NCBI GenBank assembly: GCA_051453625.1
Contig: JBOZIK010000001.1
Span: 219,243,294 to 219,307,293 of the forward strand
DNA: 64,000 nucleotides
Origin: Welwitschia mirabilis
Taxonomy: Eukaryota; Gnetophyta; Gnetopsida; Welwitschiales
Direction: 5' to 3'
Both the position numbers and the translations under genes were made by a program. The stretch's first letter is position 1. Each line of letters begins with the position of its first letter. Shown in pieces: positions 49,741 to 61,232 of this stretch. A model generated the notes under the pieces. That model had not been told where the DNA came from. It was given only the letters and a program-made list of their open reading frames with translations, and made no database searches.

Positions 49741-50217
49741 TTTTCTAAGTTTAGAAGGAGAAAGTTCTTGGAAAGTGGTATTTGAAGAGAAAGATGATTT
49801 AAAGAAATGACTTTAAAAAATAGACAAACCAATACTTCCAAAATTGATAAACTACTTTGGGAAATAGGAAAACTAATTTCAAAAATAGGTGAATTAACTT
49901 GAATAGTAGAAAAATTTCTTTCTTCATTCTAAAAACTAAATCTTTTTCACCTTACATTCATGAATTAAAGTTTACTAAATATTCTTTAATTGTTTGACTA
50001 AGAAATTGCTTCTCCCACTTATGCTTTTTTGGGAATACCATTCACTTGATATTCCATAAAAGATTAAAAATAAAACTTATTCACACCAAGGTGAAAATCT
50101 CCTTTTTAGATCACACAAAGTGCAAGAGAGAAGTTATACCAACAATGGATGTAAAGTGTAGATTTTATTTGAAAAATAATGGTAATCTTCTTAAAAAAAA
50201 ACTAATAATAGCATAAA
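49741..50217 (-). other. Leader region of gypsy element 4
   Basis: Non-coding sequence between gag and the minisatellite, on the 5' side of the minus-strand element. Confidence 0.45.
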
Positions 50218-50890
50218 AATAAAAACTCATAAAAATTAAAGACTTACAGAAGTTAAAAAGACAAAATCTTCTAGAAATTAAAAATATGAAAACTTAAAAA
50301 ACTTGCAAAAATTAAAAAGACAAAAAATTAAAACCTTTATTAAAAAAGATGAAAACTTAAAAAAGTTATAAAAATTAAAAAGATGAAAACTAAAAAAAAT
50401 TAAAAAGACAAAACCTGATAGATATTAAAAAGATAAAAACTTATAGAAATTAAAAAAGATGAAAAAATCTTATAAAACAAACATGAAAACTTAAAAGACT
50501 TATAGAATTTAAAAAGATGAAAACTTAAAAACTTACAAAAATTAAAATATGAAAATTTAAAGACTTATAAAAATTAAAAAGACAAAAAGCTATAAAAACT
50601 AAAAACTTATCAAAGTTAAAAGCTAACAACTTACAAACTTATAGAAAAAGATGCAAGCTTAAAAAACTTATAGAAATTTAAAAGTAAGAAATTATAGAAA
50701 ACTTAAAAACTTACTAAAATTAAAAAAAATGAAAACTTAAAAAACTTATAGAAATTAACAAGATGAAAAATCATAGAAATAAACAAAATGAAAACTTTAA
50801 AAAAATTGCAAAAACTTTAAAAAGTATAAATTAAAAAAGAAAAGATTAAAAAAGAAAAAAAGCAGATTTATAACTTAAACTAAAAAGTAA
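50218..50890 (-). repeat. A-rich minisatellite in the leader of element 4
   Basis: About 18-20 degenerate units of 30-40 bp built on AAAAAGATGAAAACTTAAAA and ACTTATAGAAATT. It lies between gag and the PBS of a minus-strand gypsy element, so it would be part of the 5' untranslated leader. Confidence 0.75.
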
Positions 50891-51061
50891 AAGAAAAACT
50901 AACAAAATTTTGAAAAAGAAATATAAAATAAAAAATAAGAATTCAAACTAATCTAAAAAAAAAAAGGATAAAAATTATATATACATACTACATAGGTAAA
51001 TAACTTAAAATCAAATTAGTTACTTATGCAATGAGATTAAATCTTCTAGCTTCCTTGAACT
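50891..51061 (-). other. PBS-proximal leader of element 4
   Basis: Short AT-rich sequence between the minisatellite and the PBS. No further feature. Confidence 0.4.
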
Positions 51062-51080
51062 CTTTCCAACAACAATGCTA
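51062..51080 (-). other. Primer-binding site (tRNA-Asp type), decayed
   Basis: On the minus strand TAGCATTGTTGTTGGAAAG aligns without indels to TGGCGCCGTTGCCGGGGAG, the Athila/Tat PBS. There are seven differences, all G-to-A or C-to-T. The LTR end CA lies three bases away. Confidence 0.75.
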
Positions 51081-51083
51081 ATT

Positions 51084-51389
51084 TGTTAGGATGTGAATCA
51101 TGTAATGAATCTTGTATTTATTATAATGTGTCTTTGATCTTGAGTAATTAAAACTCTTTAATAAAATACACATAAAAAACACACTAGTATGAAGGAGTCA
51201 ACCTATTTATCATACTCTAAAGAGAAAATTCAAAGAGGAAGTTAAGAAGATTACTATAAAATAATTTGAACTAAAATCTAAATATAATTTTAGAATTTAA
51301 AATAAAATGCAAGATAAAATGAAAAAATAAATGCAATGCAACCTAAATATAGATTCTAATTAATTAACTAACTTATTATCATCCAAGTT
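51084..51389 (-). repeat. 5' LTR of element 4, interrupted
   Basis: Homologous to 32024-32330. It starts at the LTR end next to the PBS and is cut at 51390 by another LTR. A further, more diverged piece of the same kind of text lies at 52565-52760. Confidence 0.7.
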
Positions 51390-51804
51390 TATAATGTCCC
51401 ATTTTACTAATTCTAGATTACTTTGCATAAAAGAGAACTTATAAAATAATATATTAAGATTAATAGGAATAACAAGAAATAATTTGAAAAGAATGTATAC
51501 TTTATTATTGAAAATAGTAGATTACATTCCTCATCATTAGCCAATAGCCTTGAACAAGTAGTCAAAGGTAAAGACATGGACTATGACCTGAGTTCCTCTA
51601 TTATAACCCTTGGGGATCAGCCAAGGTTGTTATTGATTACATCCACCCAGTCTACCCATCCCAACTTAATGCCATAGGATTAAATAACATAATGAAGGAA
51701 TACATATTGTCATACTTGAGTCATACCCATTCATATCTCTATTAATTATGCTAATTTAGTATTTAGCACATTGGTTACAGAAATAGTAAATTTGGAACAT
51801 TACA
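51390..51804 (-). repeat. Short gypsy LTR nested in element 4
   Basis: On the minus strand it runs from TGTAATGTTCC (51804) to GGGACATTATA (51390). The ends are inverted repeats of each other, as in many plant gypsy LTRs. The text just upstream on the minus strand (CAAGGACAAGCATGATTTC, then ATATGGGAA) is the usual chromovirus PPT context, so this is a 3' LTR. Confidence 0.7.
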
Positions 51805-52470
51805 TTCCCATATTAGAAATCATGCTTGTCCTTGAGTATGGTATCTTCTCATGTCACATTATTTCTGAAGTAATACTCCTTTGGATTATTTTTTGTATGA
51901 TTTATAAAACATAATGGAAAGGGGAGATATCATTTATTAATAGATACATTAATAATGTAAAACAAAATGTTATATCAAGCTTTATTAAAAAGTATAGAAA
52001 AAGTCTCCTATATGTACTCCCTATTTTCCCATGTTTGTTAGTTATAGTAGGATCATTGGATAAGTACTTTCTTTATATTCTTATTCCTTAATTACTTAGT
52101 TTTGGTATTTATAACTTTTTTTAATTAAATAGTGAAGATTAAGTTTGAGCATAATATATTGCTAGTTTAGGATGTATTTCTAGTTCCTATCTTTGTGGTA
52201 TGATTTTATTGTGCTTACAATGAAAAACTAGATGTACTTAAGACATCTATAAAGGGAGTTCTAGTTTATATGTTAGATTCCTTATTCTTTTAATGATCTT
52301 GAAAATATCATAGAACTATGATACTAACTTGTTGTACCTTTTCATCTTCAAGGAGTTTATTTCTAGCTTGATTCTTAGTAATACCTATTCACTGACTTGG
52401 CATGCACGATGTCATAGTGTGTATTTATGTAACATTTATATCCCAAGTAGAATCTTGTTAATCACAAATA
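51805..52470 (-). mobile_element. 3' internal piece of nested gypsy element
   Basis: Continues from the LTR at 51390-51804 on the minus strand. Only the PPT-proximal 100 bases are recognisable; the rest shows no domain. It is cut by a 94-N gap (52471-52564). Confidence 0.45.
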
Positions 52471-52564
52471 NNNNNNNNNNNNNNNNNNNNNNNNNNNNNN
52501 NNNNNNNNNNNNNNNNNNNNNNNNNNNNNNNNNNNNNNNNNNNNNNNNNNNNNNNNNNNNNNNN
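52471..52564. other. Assembly gap, 94 N
   Basis: Unknown sequence at the right edge of the nested insertion. Confidence 0.95.
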
Positions 52565-53100
52565 CCAAAGAGAAATATTTGCACCCTAATCTATAGAAAT
52601 AACTTTTAATGCATGAAGGTAAAATAAAACACACTTATGCAAAGTTAATCTAGAAAAAGGAAATAATAATGCACTTAATCCTAAACTAATTAATCATAAC
52701 CTTAACAAAGGTTACCCTCATAACCTATATTACTAAAGAAACTATCATTGGATCTAAAGCAACATAAGCTATGAGGGTGAGAAATGATCACATATTGAAG
52801 CATAAAAGAAAATGTTTTTGTATTGAAAATCAAACAACATCTATATTACAAAGTAGCCATACCTCAATGGAGGAAACATCCTCTAACATCAAGCAAACAT
52901 CTCTTTGGAACTATAACATGTATCTTTATCCCTTCGATCTCCTGTCACAAGAATTTTAAGCACAAACAAAGTTAAGTAGGAGTCAAGGATGAGATCTTTA
53001 TTTATTGACTCAGACATACAATAACAAAGATAGAAAGGCATAGGTAAAAGTGTAATAGCCACACCAGAAAAAATGGAAATACAAGTGGTAGAATTTTAAT
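52565..53100 (-). repeat. Diverged LTR piece related to 32024-33150
   Basis: 52680-52760 reads CTTAATCCTAAACTAATTAA, then GGTTACCCTCATAACCTATAT, matching the LTR text at 32270-32350. It is more diverged than 51084-51389. The later part has no clear match. Confidence 0.5.
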
Positions 53101-53990
53101 GAATGTTTTATTTAGATGTTACAAAATTATTGTCCAGATAGTCATCTGGATGATAGAGGAGATAATGCCATCTCATAATTAATCCACATTAATTGCCAAA
53201 AAGACTTCAATCAACATCTAGTCAGTACAGTTTTTCATACAGTCTTCTAGATGATGAGGTGGATGATAACCTTCAATAATTCTTCGGTTATTACATTAGC
53301 TTCAATTTTAGCAAGAAGTTATATTTAAAAATACAAAGTCTTTATATTTGTTTAGAATGCTGTAAATTATTATGAAGATTGTATATTTCTATTATTTTCA
53401 TCCTAGCTCTTCATTATCATAGAAATTAAGGATTTATTTATTTATTTAATAATAAAATAACTCAAAATACCCTATCAAATATGCATAAGTTGATAGTGTA
53501 ACATAGCCCCCACTTAGCCTTGTCAGTTCCTAATAAAATTAGGCATTAAACCATGTTTGTGAGCTAACTTATTAGACAATAAAAAAACTAGGATAACTAA
53601 GGAAATTATCTTAGAAATATTTGCAAAAATTATAGAGATAATAACTAAATTTTTGGAAAATCAAAAAAACTGAACAAACACCTACCAAGGGCTAACCAGT
53701 CTATCGTCCAGATAATCATTCGGATGATGGAGGGGATGATAGGTTTAGAAAATATTTTAAAATCTAGATCCTATGATAGAATTATTATTGATATAGATAG
53801 TCAGTCAAATGTAATAAACAACTTTCCATTGACATAAAGAATTAAAAATGAAAAATTTTCCTAAGTATAATAAATCCTCATTGTAAGAACTAAAAGATAA
53901 TCATGTAAAATTAGAAAAATTAAATACACCATGCTAGAAAATATGATATGTCTATATAATATTAAAAGAGACTTTTTTAGTACAAAACAT
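53101..53990. repeat. Repeat with CATCNNGATGA motifs
   Basis: Non-coding. Three motif clusters at 53131-53160, 53240-53268 and 53701-53742 combine CAGATAGTCATCTGGATGAT-like palindromes with GGAGGGGATGATAGG-like tails. The section 53441-53780 is related to 5330-6270. Confidence 0.55.
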
Positions 53991-55330
53991 ATAGAGAAAA
54001 AGATATAAAATATAATGAAAAATCACTCCCCTTATTTATGCATGATGAATTGAGGCTCCATAGCTATCTTAGAAGTAGGGGAAGAAGAAGGAGGATGCTC
54101 ATTATCTATGGGGAGACAGATGTTTAGAGATGTAATAATGGATTTGATTGCCTAGTAGACCTAGAGACAAACTACCTCAGAAATATCTATAGTCATACTC
54201 TATTGAATGAAGATAATACACTAGTGCATGTCCACCATATGGTTCTCAGTGTGCTATACTTTCCTCTCAATGTATAGGATTGCTACTCAACTATTTGCTC
54301 AAAAGTATAGATCCTCTAGTTAAGTTTTTAGATACCTATATCTATGAAACCTCTAATGGTCTTAGTGGTTTCAATCAAGATAGCCTGAATCTACTCTATA
54401 GTAGCTCCAACCATAGGTCTTTGTACCTAAGGTCTCTTTGCCTCTCCTGAAACTTGTATATCCATGTCTTGTAGATAGCAAGTAGATGCCTAAATGTGTG
54501 AAATGTGCTACCCATCCATGGGCTCTGGTATTCCAAACTATCTAAAAAGAATTGATAGGAGGCATGGATAGCCAAGTATCTAAAGGTGTCATGCCTTTAT
54601 CATAGATCTAAGTTTCCTTCAGATAAAAGTTGATAAGTTTATCTGCTCATCCTATTGAAAACTGGTAAAATCTAAAGGTGTGTCACAATGGCGTGACTAT
54701 CATGAAAATAATAGAATAACATTATAAATTAGTCTCTATGTAATAATATATAAGCAAAGGTTAGCTAGGTAACATTTCTGCCCCATCAATCCATAGTCAG
54801 GTCAGCTAGTATGTTTAAAATGGCACTGCATGCTCGAGGCTCCTTTGATCCACCAACTAAATAAATGTGTGTACTCCTGAGCCCTCCAAGATCTACAATA
54901 ACTAGAATGTAAAATAGAAGTATGTCTATCTTATGATCTTGTATGAAGGTGATAATCATATTCCAAAGTTGACCATGAGTATCAGGTCACCTCTCTATGT
55001 GCATCATATCATAAAATTATCTCGTCTCTAATACATAATAAGATCCATGTGCATCTATCATCCAACTGAGCTATAAGTCTATTAGTATTTAGTCTACCTT
55101 CGGCTCTCTATAGCTCATGAAATCTTTGAAATATCACTTAACATAGATGCTAATAGTCTAAATGCTTAAAGATTGATCATGTCGAGGTGGTGGATGTATG
55201 GGCTTTTCATGCTCAATCTTTAGCTCGATGAAAGTGTCCACCTCTTTCTCTATAGCCTTAGCCTTAGCCTAAGCCTATTTAACTCTATGAGTACAAGGCC
55301 TACTCAATAAAAAACATAAAAATTGTCATG
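53991..55330 (-). pseudogene. Decayed retroelement ORF (plant transposon protein-like)
   Basis: Less AT-rich than its surroundings and readable in pieces on the minus strand: HTSILH, EYTHLFSWWIKGASSMQCHF, then FGIPEPMDG, DMDIQVSGEAKRP and a Leu-rich end. The order resembles the plant transposon protein/ATHILA ORF-1 class, as for 10538-11219. Stops and frameshifts are frequent and no catalytic motif is expected in this class. I am not sure of the family; it could be another retrotransposon accessory ORF. Confidence 0.35.
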
Positions 55331-56889
55331 CAAAAATAGATAGTCAAGTTAAAAATATCACATGGATGCGCAATAACAACCCCTGAAAATGACGAAAAAT
55401 TAGCAAAAATATTGGAAATATGTCTTGCTCCTTCCTAAAAGATGCAATGCATTCAAAATTTCTTGTACATGAGAGAAAAATGGAGAAAAACATGAAGAGA
55501 ATGAAAATGGTGTTATTAATGGGCCTTACATGAAGTAAAAATTTGAACTGCTGAAACAAAAAAATCTAATCTAGCCAAGTCATAAAACACATCGAACTAA
55601 TCAATTTTATTTAAATGATCACTATGTTCCAAACTATAATTTGCAAGAAAACGAGTGCAAAAGATGAAAACTTGAAAATACCTCATAATACACAAAAATA
55701 CTTATAAATTAAAAAATACATGATGAAATTCAAATCTGTAGGTCCTAAAATAAAGAATGCAAAAAATTTAGTGATATAAGTGAAAACTATGCATTGAAAG
55801 GTTAAAAAACAAGAGAGAAAAAAATAAGAGGAGAAAGAAACATTCTCATTCATGTAAATCTAATTAGAACTCATAAATCTAGCAATGAAACTAAGTGAGA
55901 TAAGTTCTGCATCGTGCTAGCTAGAGGAATCATCGTCTCTCAAAAGAATATAGGAAAATGATGAGAAAACAAGAGAAAATGAGGAAAAAGTATTTGGGTT
56001 AGGGTTTTATTACACTATCATCTAGACGATGCAACTAGATGATAGACCTAGGATAACTCTTAGAAAAATTTAGTCCGTCATCTATTAGTATCATCTGTAT
56101 GACCATGTGAATGACAGGACATGAAAAATATTTTCAGAAGAAAAAGGTCAGCTAGAAAAATTAGGCTCAGATATGATCATTTAAGTAATACTTCTAAAAA
56201 GAAAAATACAAAAACATAGAAAATCACATAGAAAATCAAGAAAACAAAAGTAAAATAGATAAACACACAAGAAAGGGAAGCTATGGCTGAAGAAAATAGA
56301 CTATTTAGGTTAAAACCTATAAGAAAAACTACATAAATGTGCCCAAACAGAAAATGAAAGTAAGGTAAACTCAGAACTCCAAAACCTACAAGGGAACTCA
56401 TAAGAACTCAAAAATGAAAATATGTTTTTTAAAGTTTTTGAAATGCTTTTTCAAAATGTGATTAAACATGATCTAACAACAAGTAAATTACTAAATGATT
56501 AAGGTCCTACAAAAGAATAAGAAAATGTGGAAATGACTTTGAAACTCTAAACTCAAAAAATGGATAAATATAGAGTGAAAATGGACACAAGAATAAGAAG
56601 AAGATTGTTTACCTATCTTAAGTACTAACTTAGCAAACTCCCAAGGAAAACATCATAACATCACCTAAGTAAATATGCATAACAAAATGTAGATACTTCA
56701 TAAAGTTCACTAAAAAATGTAGTGGTTATGGTGGTATTCAAAACTTCAATTGCATAGAATAATAAATGTTAAAAGTCAAAAGTTACTTAGAAATGACCTC
56801 ACCTGCTTGCACCCCACAAACTCACCTAAATCTCTAAAAGTGAAATGAGTAAGTGGAAATAATAAGAGTCTCAAAAACAAGTAATGCCT
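55331..56889 (-). other. Non-coding leader-like region with palindromic motifs
   Basis: No supported gene; frames at 55344-55559 and 56177-56401 (minus) are hydrophobic low-complexity. Motif clusters TATCATCTAGACGATG and CTAGATGATAGAC occur at 56015-56045, and weaker ones at 56084-56118. Together with the ORF on its 3' side (minus strand) this may be the leader of a retroelement. Confidence 0.4.
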
Positions 56890-57179
56890 TTGATAACACT
56901 AGAGATACCATCGATCCCTAACCTAAAATTTTATTTCTTTTTCCATGATGAGGGTAGTGCAACCACTATCAGAGGAGTAGGGACCAGCAAAGCATGGTCA
57001 ACTAATCCCCTAGTGGAGTTTCCATAGCTACCAACACTATTAAAGATTTCTTTTAGAAATATTTACCTCACTATCATAGAACATCATGGTGACCATTTTT
57101 TTTTAAATCACAATATAATAGCTCATGGTCATTATTTCTCTTCTTTTTTTTTTTGAAATTTCTACATGATCACACACTG
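56890..57179 (-). other. Gypsy 3' segment conserved with 45780-45920
   Basis: Lies just after the integrase of element 5 on the minus strand. It matches the equivalent place in element 4 and includes CCCTAGTGGAGTTTCCATAG. Confidence 0.55.
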
Positions 57180-58492
57180 AAAAAGATGAAGGTGAATAAG
57201 TGAAATAAAAAATAGAAAAAAAAACTCTCAGATAATTCAAATCTTTAACACTATTGGAAAAACACAAGAAACCAAGGCATCTTCCTTTAAATAAAGTCCA
57301 TAGACATGGTAATATCTTAAAATTAGATGACCTAATCTTACCACCTGTAAATTCTTGAGTATAAAACTAGTATGAAAACTTTATAAAGTAATACACAATT
57401 CAAGTTTGAAAGATGATAAGATAATATCATAATATTAACCAAAGGAGTAGGCTAAGAAAGAACTTAGATAATGATAGGGAGGAAGTCCTCCTCACTCAGA
57501 GAAACCTCTAAAATAAGTGCCTCTACCATGTTCATGATTTTATCTAAAGATATCTGAAATAATTTCAACTATTGTCCATTAACATTCTAAATCTCTCTAG
57601 TCTCTAACTCTAAAATTTTAACTAAGCCATTAAGATACACTTTTTCTACAATATAAGGGGCTAACTATTTAGAGGTAAACTTGTTATTCAAAATATGAAC
57701 TCTAGTATTATATAATAAGACAAGTTGACTAGATTTAAAATTTTTATAAAAAAGCTTTTTATCACTGTTTAAACTTTGCTTAGGCTTTAGGAATTAATTG
57801 ATAATGCATGACACAAGTTCTTTTTTCATCAAGATGATCTAATTGAATTAATCTATATTTAAGTTTTTTTATGAAAATTTACAAGATTAAGCTAATGAGA
57901 TGCATGATAAGAATTATAACACACATCAACTAGTAACATACAAACTTTAATATAAAAAAGTTCATAAGGTGAGAAACTAAGAGTAGTATGCTAAGTAGTA
58001 CAATAAACCCAAAGGACATTATTAAATTTAGAATCTCAAGACTTTTTATTAACAGAGATAAGTTTTTGTAACATTTTCTTTATTTCTCTATTGGAATGTT
58101 TAGCCTTTTTATTAGTTTGAGGATGATAAGAATAAGCTACTCTATGTTTTATACCCATGGATAAAAAGAGTTTATTAAAAATGTAATTTATGAAATAAGT
58201 ACCATGATCACTAATGATAACTCTAAAAAAACCAAATATCTAAAATATATAAGTTCTAAAAAAATAAAAGACAATTTAGACATCATTCAAAGAAGTAGGT
58301 ATTTCTTTAACCCATTTAGTCACATAATCCACAAATACTAAAATGTAATGTTTATCAGAAGAAGGTGAATGAATAGGGCCTATGAAATCAATACCATAAT
58401 AATTAAAAGGATCACACTTATGAATAGGTCTAAAAGGTATTTCCTATGAATGAACAAGGCTACCATAATGATAATAAGAATTACATCTTTTA
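57180..58492 (-). pseudogene. Athila/Tat-type integrase core and C-terminus (element 5)
   Basis: Minus strand. The core reads YYGIDFIGPIHSPSSDKHYILVFVDYVTKWVKE, then IISDHGTYF and YSYHPQTNKKAKHSNREIKKM. First Asp (58387-58389) and second Asp (58207-58209) are present 60 codons apart. The catalytic Glu, 36 codons further, is AAA/Lys (58099-58101), a G-to-A loss. The C-terminal piece (57600-57780) reads SSQLVLLYNTRVHILNNKFTSK and VEKVYLNGLVKILELET. Stops are few compared with the other elements. The sequence continues across the N run at 58493 to the zinc-binding start at 59021-59190. Confidence 0.8.
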
Positions 58493-59020
58493 NNNNNNNN
58501 NNNNNNNNNNNNNNNNNNNNNNNNNNNNNNNNNNNNNNNNNNNNNNNNNNNNNNNNNNNNNNNNNNNNNNNNNNNNNNNNNNNNNNNNNNNNNNNNNNNN
58601 NNNNNNNNNNNNNNNNNNNNNNNNNNNNNNNNNNNNNNNNNNNNNNNNNNNNNNNNNNNNNNNNNNNNNNNNNNNNNNNNNNNNNNNNNNNNNNNNNNNN
58701 NNNNNNNNNNNNNNNNNNNNNNNNNNNNNNNNNNNNNNNNNNNNNNNNNNNNNNNNNNNNNNNNNNNNNNNNNNNNNNNNNNNNNNNNNNNNNNNNNNNN
58801 NNNNNNNNNNNNNNNNNNNNNNNNNNNNNNNNNNNNNNNNNNNNNNNNNNNNNNNNNNNNNNNNNNNNNNNNNNNNNNNNNNNNNNNNNNNNNNNNNNNN
58901 NNNNNNNNNNNNNNNNNNNNNNNNNNNNNNNNNNNNNNNNNNNNNNNNNNNNNNNNNNNNNNNNNNNNNNNNNNNNNNNNNNNNNNNNNNNNNNNNNNNN
59001 NNNNNNNNNNNNNNNNNNNN
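58493..59020. other. Assembly gap, 528 N, probably spurious
   Basis: The 33 bases left of the gap and the 33 right of it are nearly the same (two mismatches), and both encode the C-x-x-C part of the integrase zinc region. See findings. Confidence 0.9.
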
Positions 59021-59440
59021 TACCATAATGATAAGAAGAATTACATCTTCTAGCAAAATCAAAAGAATCAAAAAAAGAAAAGGCTAGTAAAAACCAAAAT
59101 GGAGGATTTTCATTACAATTATTTATCCACTAAAATTTCCTCCATAAACATCACCATGACAAAGATGAAGGATCTTAAGTATCTCCCAATCAGGCACATA
59201 TTTTTCATGATTTTTCTTTACACCTATAGTACAAATATATCTCAATCCACTCATAGTCATCTATCCTATAGAGAAAATATTTGTAGTGATTATAGGTCTA
59301 GTATTGTGATTTTTTATGGTGACAAGATAGTTCACAAACACGACATGCCATGGAAGAGGATGAGAAGAAGAGACAGTGAAAAGCCACTCATCAAAAAAAG
59401 AAATCATTAATAATAGAATCATCTAGAGGAGAAGAAAGTC
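59021..59440 (-). pseudogene. Integrase zinc-binding N-terminus (element 5)
   Basis: Minus strand pieces LGDT-DPSSLSW and, in another frame, ILHLCHGDVYGGNFSG correspond to the H-x-H/C-x-x-C zinc domain (family form ILSFCHS-ACGGHF). It is followed by FDSFDFARRCNSSYHYG at the gap edge. The part 59250-59440 is the RNase H-integrase linker (SSSSMACRVCELS). The plus-strand frame 59099-59410 is an antisense shadow. Confidence 0.65.
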
Positions 59441-59850
59441 AAGATAAGTGATCAACAACAAAGTTAAGCTTTTATTCTTTATCTATGATGGTCAAGTTAA
59501 ACTCTCACATAAGAAGGACTCATCTAATTAAACTTGCACTAGAATATTTTTTGATCATAAGATAATAAATGGTAGCATGATTAGTGTAAACATTAGTATG
59601 AAGACAAAAAGATAATATCTAAGAGAATAAAGGCAAAATATAATGGTTAGCATATATTTCTTTGTAGTGGTATAGTTTATTTGAGCTCTAGACAAAGATT
59701 TATTATGATAAGATATAACTTTAAAATAATTCTCATATTTCTGAAAAATAATTCCCACTCACAACAAAGTTACTCATATCACACATAATCTCAAAATAAA
59801 ACTTTCAATTAGGTCTTGTTACTATAGGAGTATAAGATAATTTACATTTA
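59441..59850 (-). pseudogene. Gypsy RNase H remnant (element 5)
   Basis: Minus strand, from PN-KFYFEIMCDMSNFVV (near 59800) through NKLYHYKEIYANHYILPLF and HTNVYTNHATIYYL to LNFVVDHLS near 59455. These are the RNase H landmarks SLPFEIMCDASDYAVG, NYTTTEKELLAVVFA, VYTDHAAL and VVADHLS. It is decayed by stops. Confidence 0.75.
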
Positions 59851-59993
59851 AGCCTATTAAAAGCAAGTTAACAAGATTTATTCCATTTGAATTTAACTTA
59901 TTTTTATAGTAACCAATGAAGGGGTTTACAAATATTAGCATAATGAAAAATGAACTGACAATAAAAGCCACAATAACCAAGAAAATCTTAGAC

Positions 59994-60495
59994 CTATTTA
60001 ACATTTATGGGGGAACTCAGGTTTTGAATGATACTAACTTTAGAAGCATCCATCCTAACCCCCTCCTGAGTGATATGATGACCTAAAACAAGGACACTTT
60101 CTATAAGAAATAGACTCTTTTCCCAACTTAAGTGAAGACCACTAGAAATGCAATGATCTAAGACTTTCTCTAAATGATCTAGAATTTGTTCAAAAGTTTT
60201 AGCATAAATAGAGAAGTCATCTATGAAAATCTCACTAGAATCCTTAAGTATATTAGAAAAGATACCCTTCATAGCATTCTAAAAAGTACCAAGAGAATTA
60301 TAAAGTCTAAAATACATAAGTCTAAAAGTGAAAGTACAAAAAAAAAAAAGTAAAAGTGGTTTTGGCTTGGTCTTCACTAGCAATGCAAACCTAGTTGTAA
60401 CCATTATAACCATCAAGAAAATAGTAAAATCATGAATCTTGAATCCTATCAAGAATCTAATTAAGAAAAGGTAAAGGACAATGGTCTTTTTTAGT
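59994..60495 (-). pseudogene. Gypsy reverse transcriptase, C-terminal half (element 5)
   Basis: The open frame 59994-60272 reads MKGIFSNI, EIFIDDFSIYAKTFEQ, LHLSWEKSLFLIESVLVLGHHIT and MDASKVSIIQNL, a nearly perfect gypsy RT end. Both catalytic Asp residues are kept (60216-60221). Upstream pieces read KKDHCPLPFLN, YYFLDGYNGYN, EDQAKTTFTFFFCTFTFRLMYF and NSLGTF. There is a stop between F and NAMKG (CAG/CAA position). The N-terminal third lies in the 737-N gap (60496-61232). Confidence 0.85.
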
Positions 60496-61232
60496 NNNNN
60501 NNNNNNNNNNNNNNNNNNNNNNNNNNNNNNNNNNNNNNNNNNNNNNNNNNNNNNNNNNNNNNNNNNNNNNNNNNNNNNNNNNNNNNNNNNNNNNNNNNNN
60601 NNNNNNNNNNNNNNNNNNNNNNNNNNNNNNNNNNNNNNNNNNNNNNNNNNNNNNNNNNNNNNNNNNNNNNNNNNNNNNNNNNNNNNNNNNNNNNNNNNNN
60701 NNNNNNNNNNNNNNNNNNNNNNNNNNNNNNNNNNNNNNNNNNNNNNNNNNNNNNNNNNNNNNNNNNNNNNNNNNNNNNNNNNNNNNNNNNNNNNNNNNNN
60801 NNNNNNNNNNNNNNNNNNNNNNNNNNNNNNNNNNNNNNNNNNNNNNNNNNNNNNNNNNNNNNNNNNNNNNNNNNNNNNNNNNNNNNNNNNNNNNNNNNNN
60901 NNNNNNNNNNNNNNNNNNNNNNNNNNNNNNNNNNNNNNNNNNNNNNNNNNNNNNNNNNNNNNNNNNNNNNNNNNNNNNNNNNNNNNNNNNNNNNNNNNNN
61001 NNNNNNNNNNNNNNNNNNNNNNNNNNNNNNNNNNNNNNNNNNNNNNNNNNNNNNNNNNNNNNNNNNNNNNNNNNNNNNNNNNNNNNNNNNNNNNNNNNNN
61101 NNNNNNNNNNNNNNNNNNNNNNNNNNNNNNNNNNNNNNNNNNNNNNNNNNNNNNNNNNNNNNNNNNNNNNNNNNNNNNNNNNNNNNNNNNNNNNNNNNNN
61201 NNNNNNNNNNNNNNNNNNNNNNNNNNNNNNNN
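60496..61232. other. Assembly gap, 737 N, inside RT
   Basis: Frames spanning it are artefacts. From family layout about 375 bases of RT N-terminus are expected here, so the true size may differ. Confidence 0.9.

Noticed and set aside
59099-59410. 103-codon plus-strand frame
   Set aside because: Antisense shadow of the RNase H-integrase linker of the minus-strand gypsy element.
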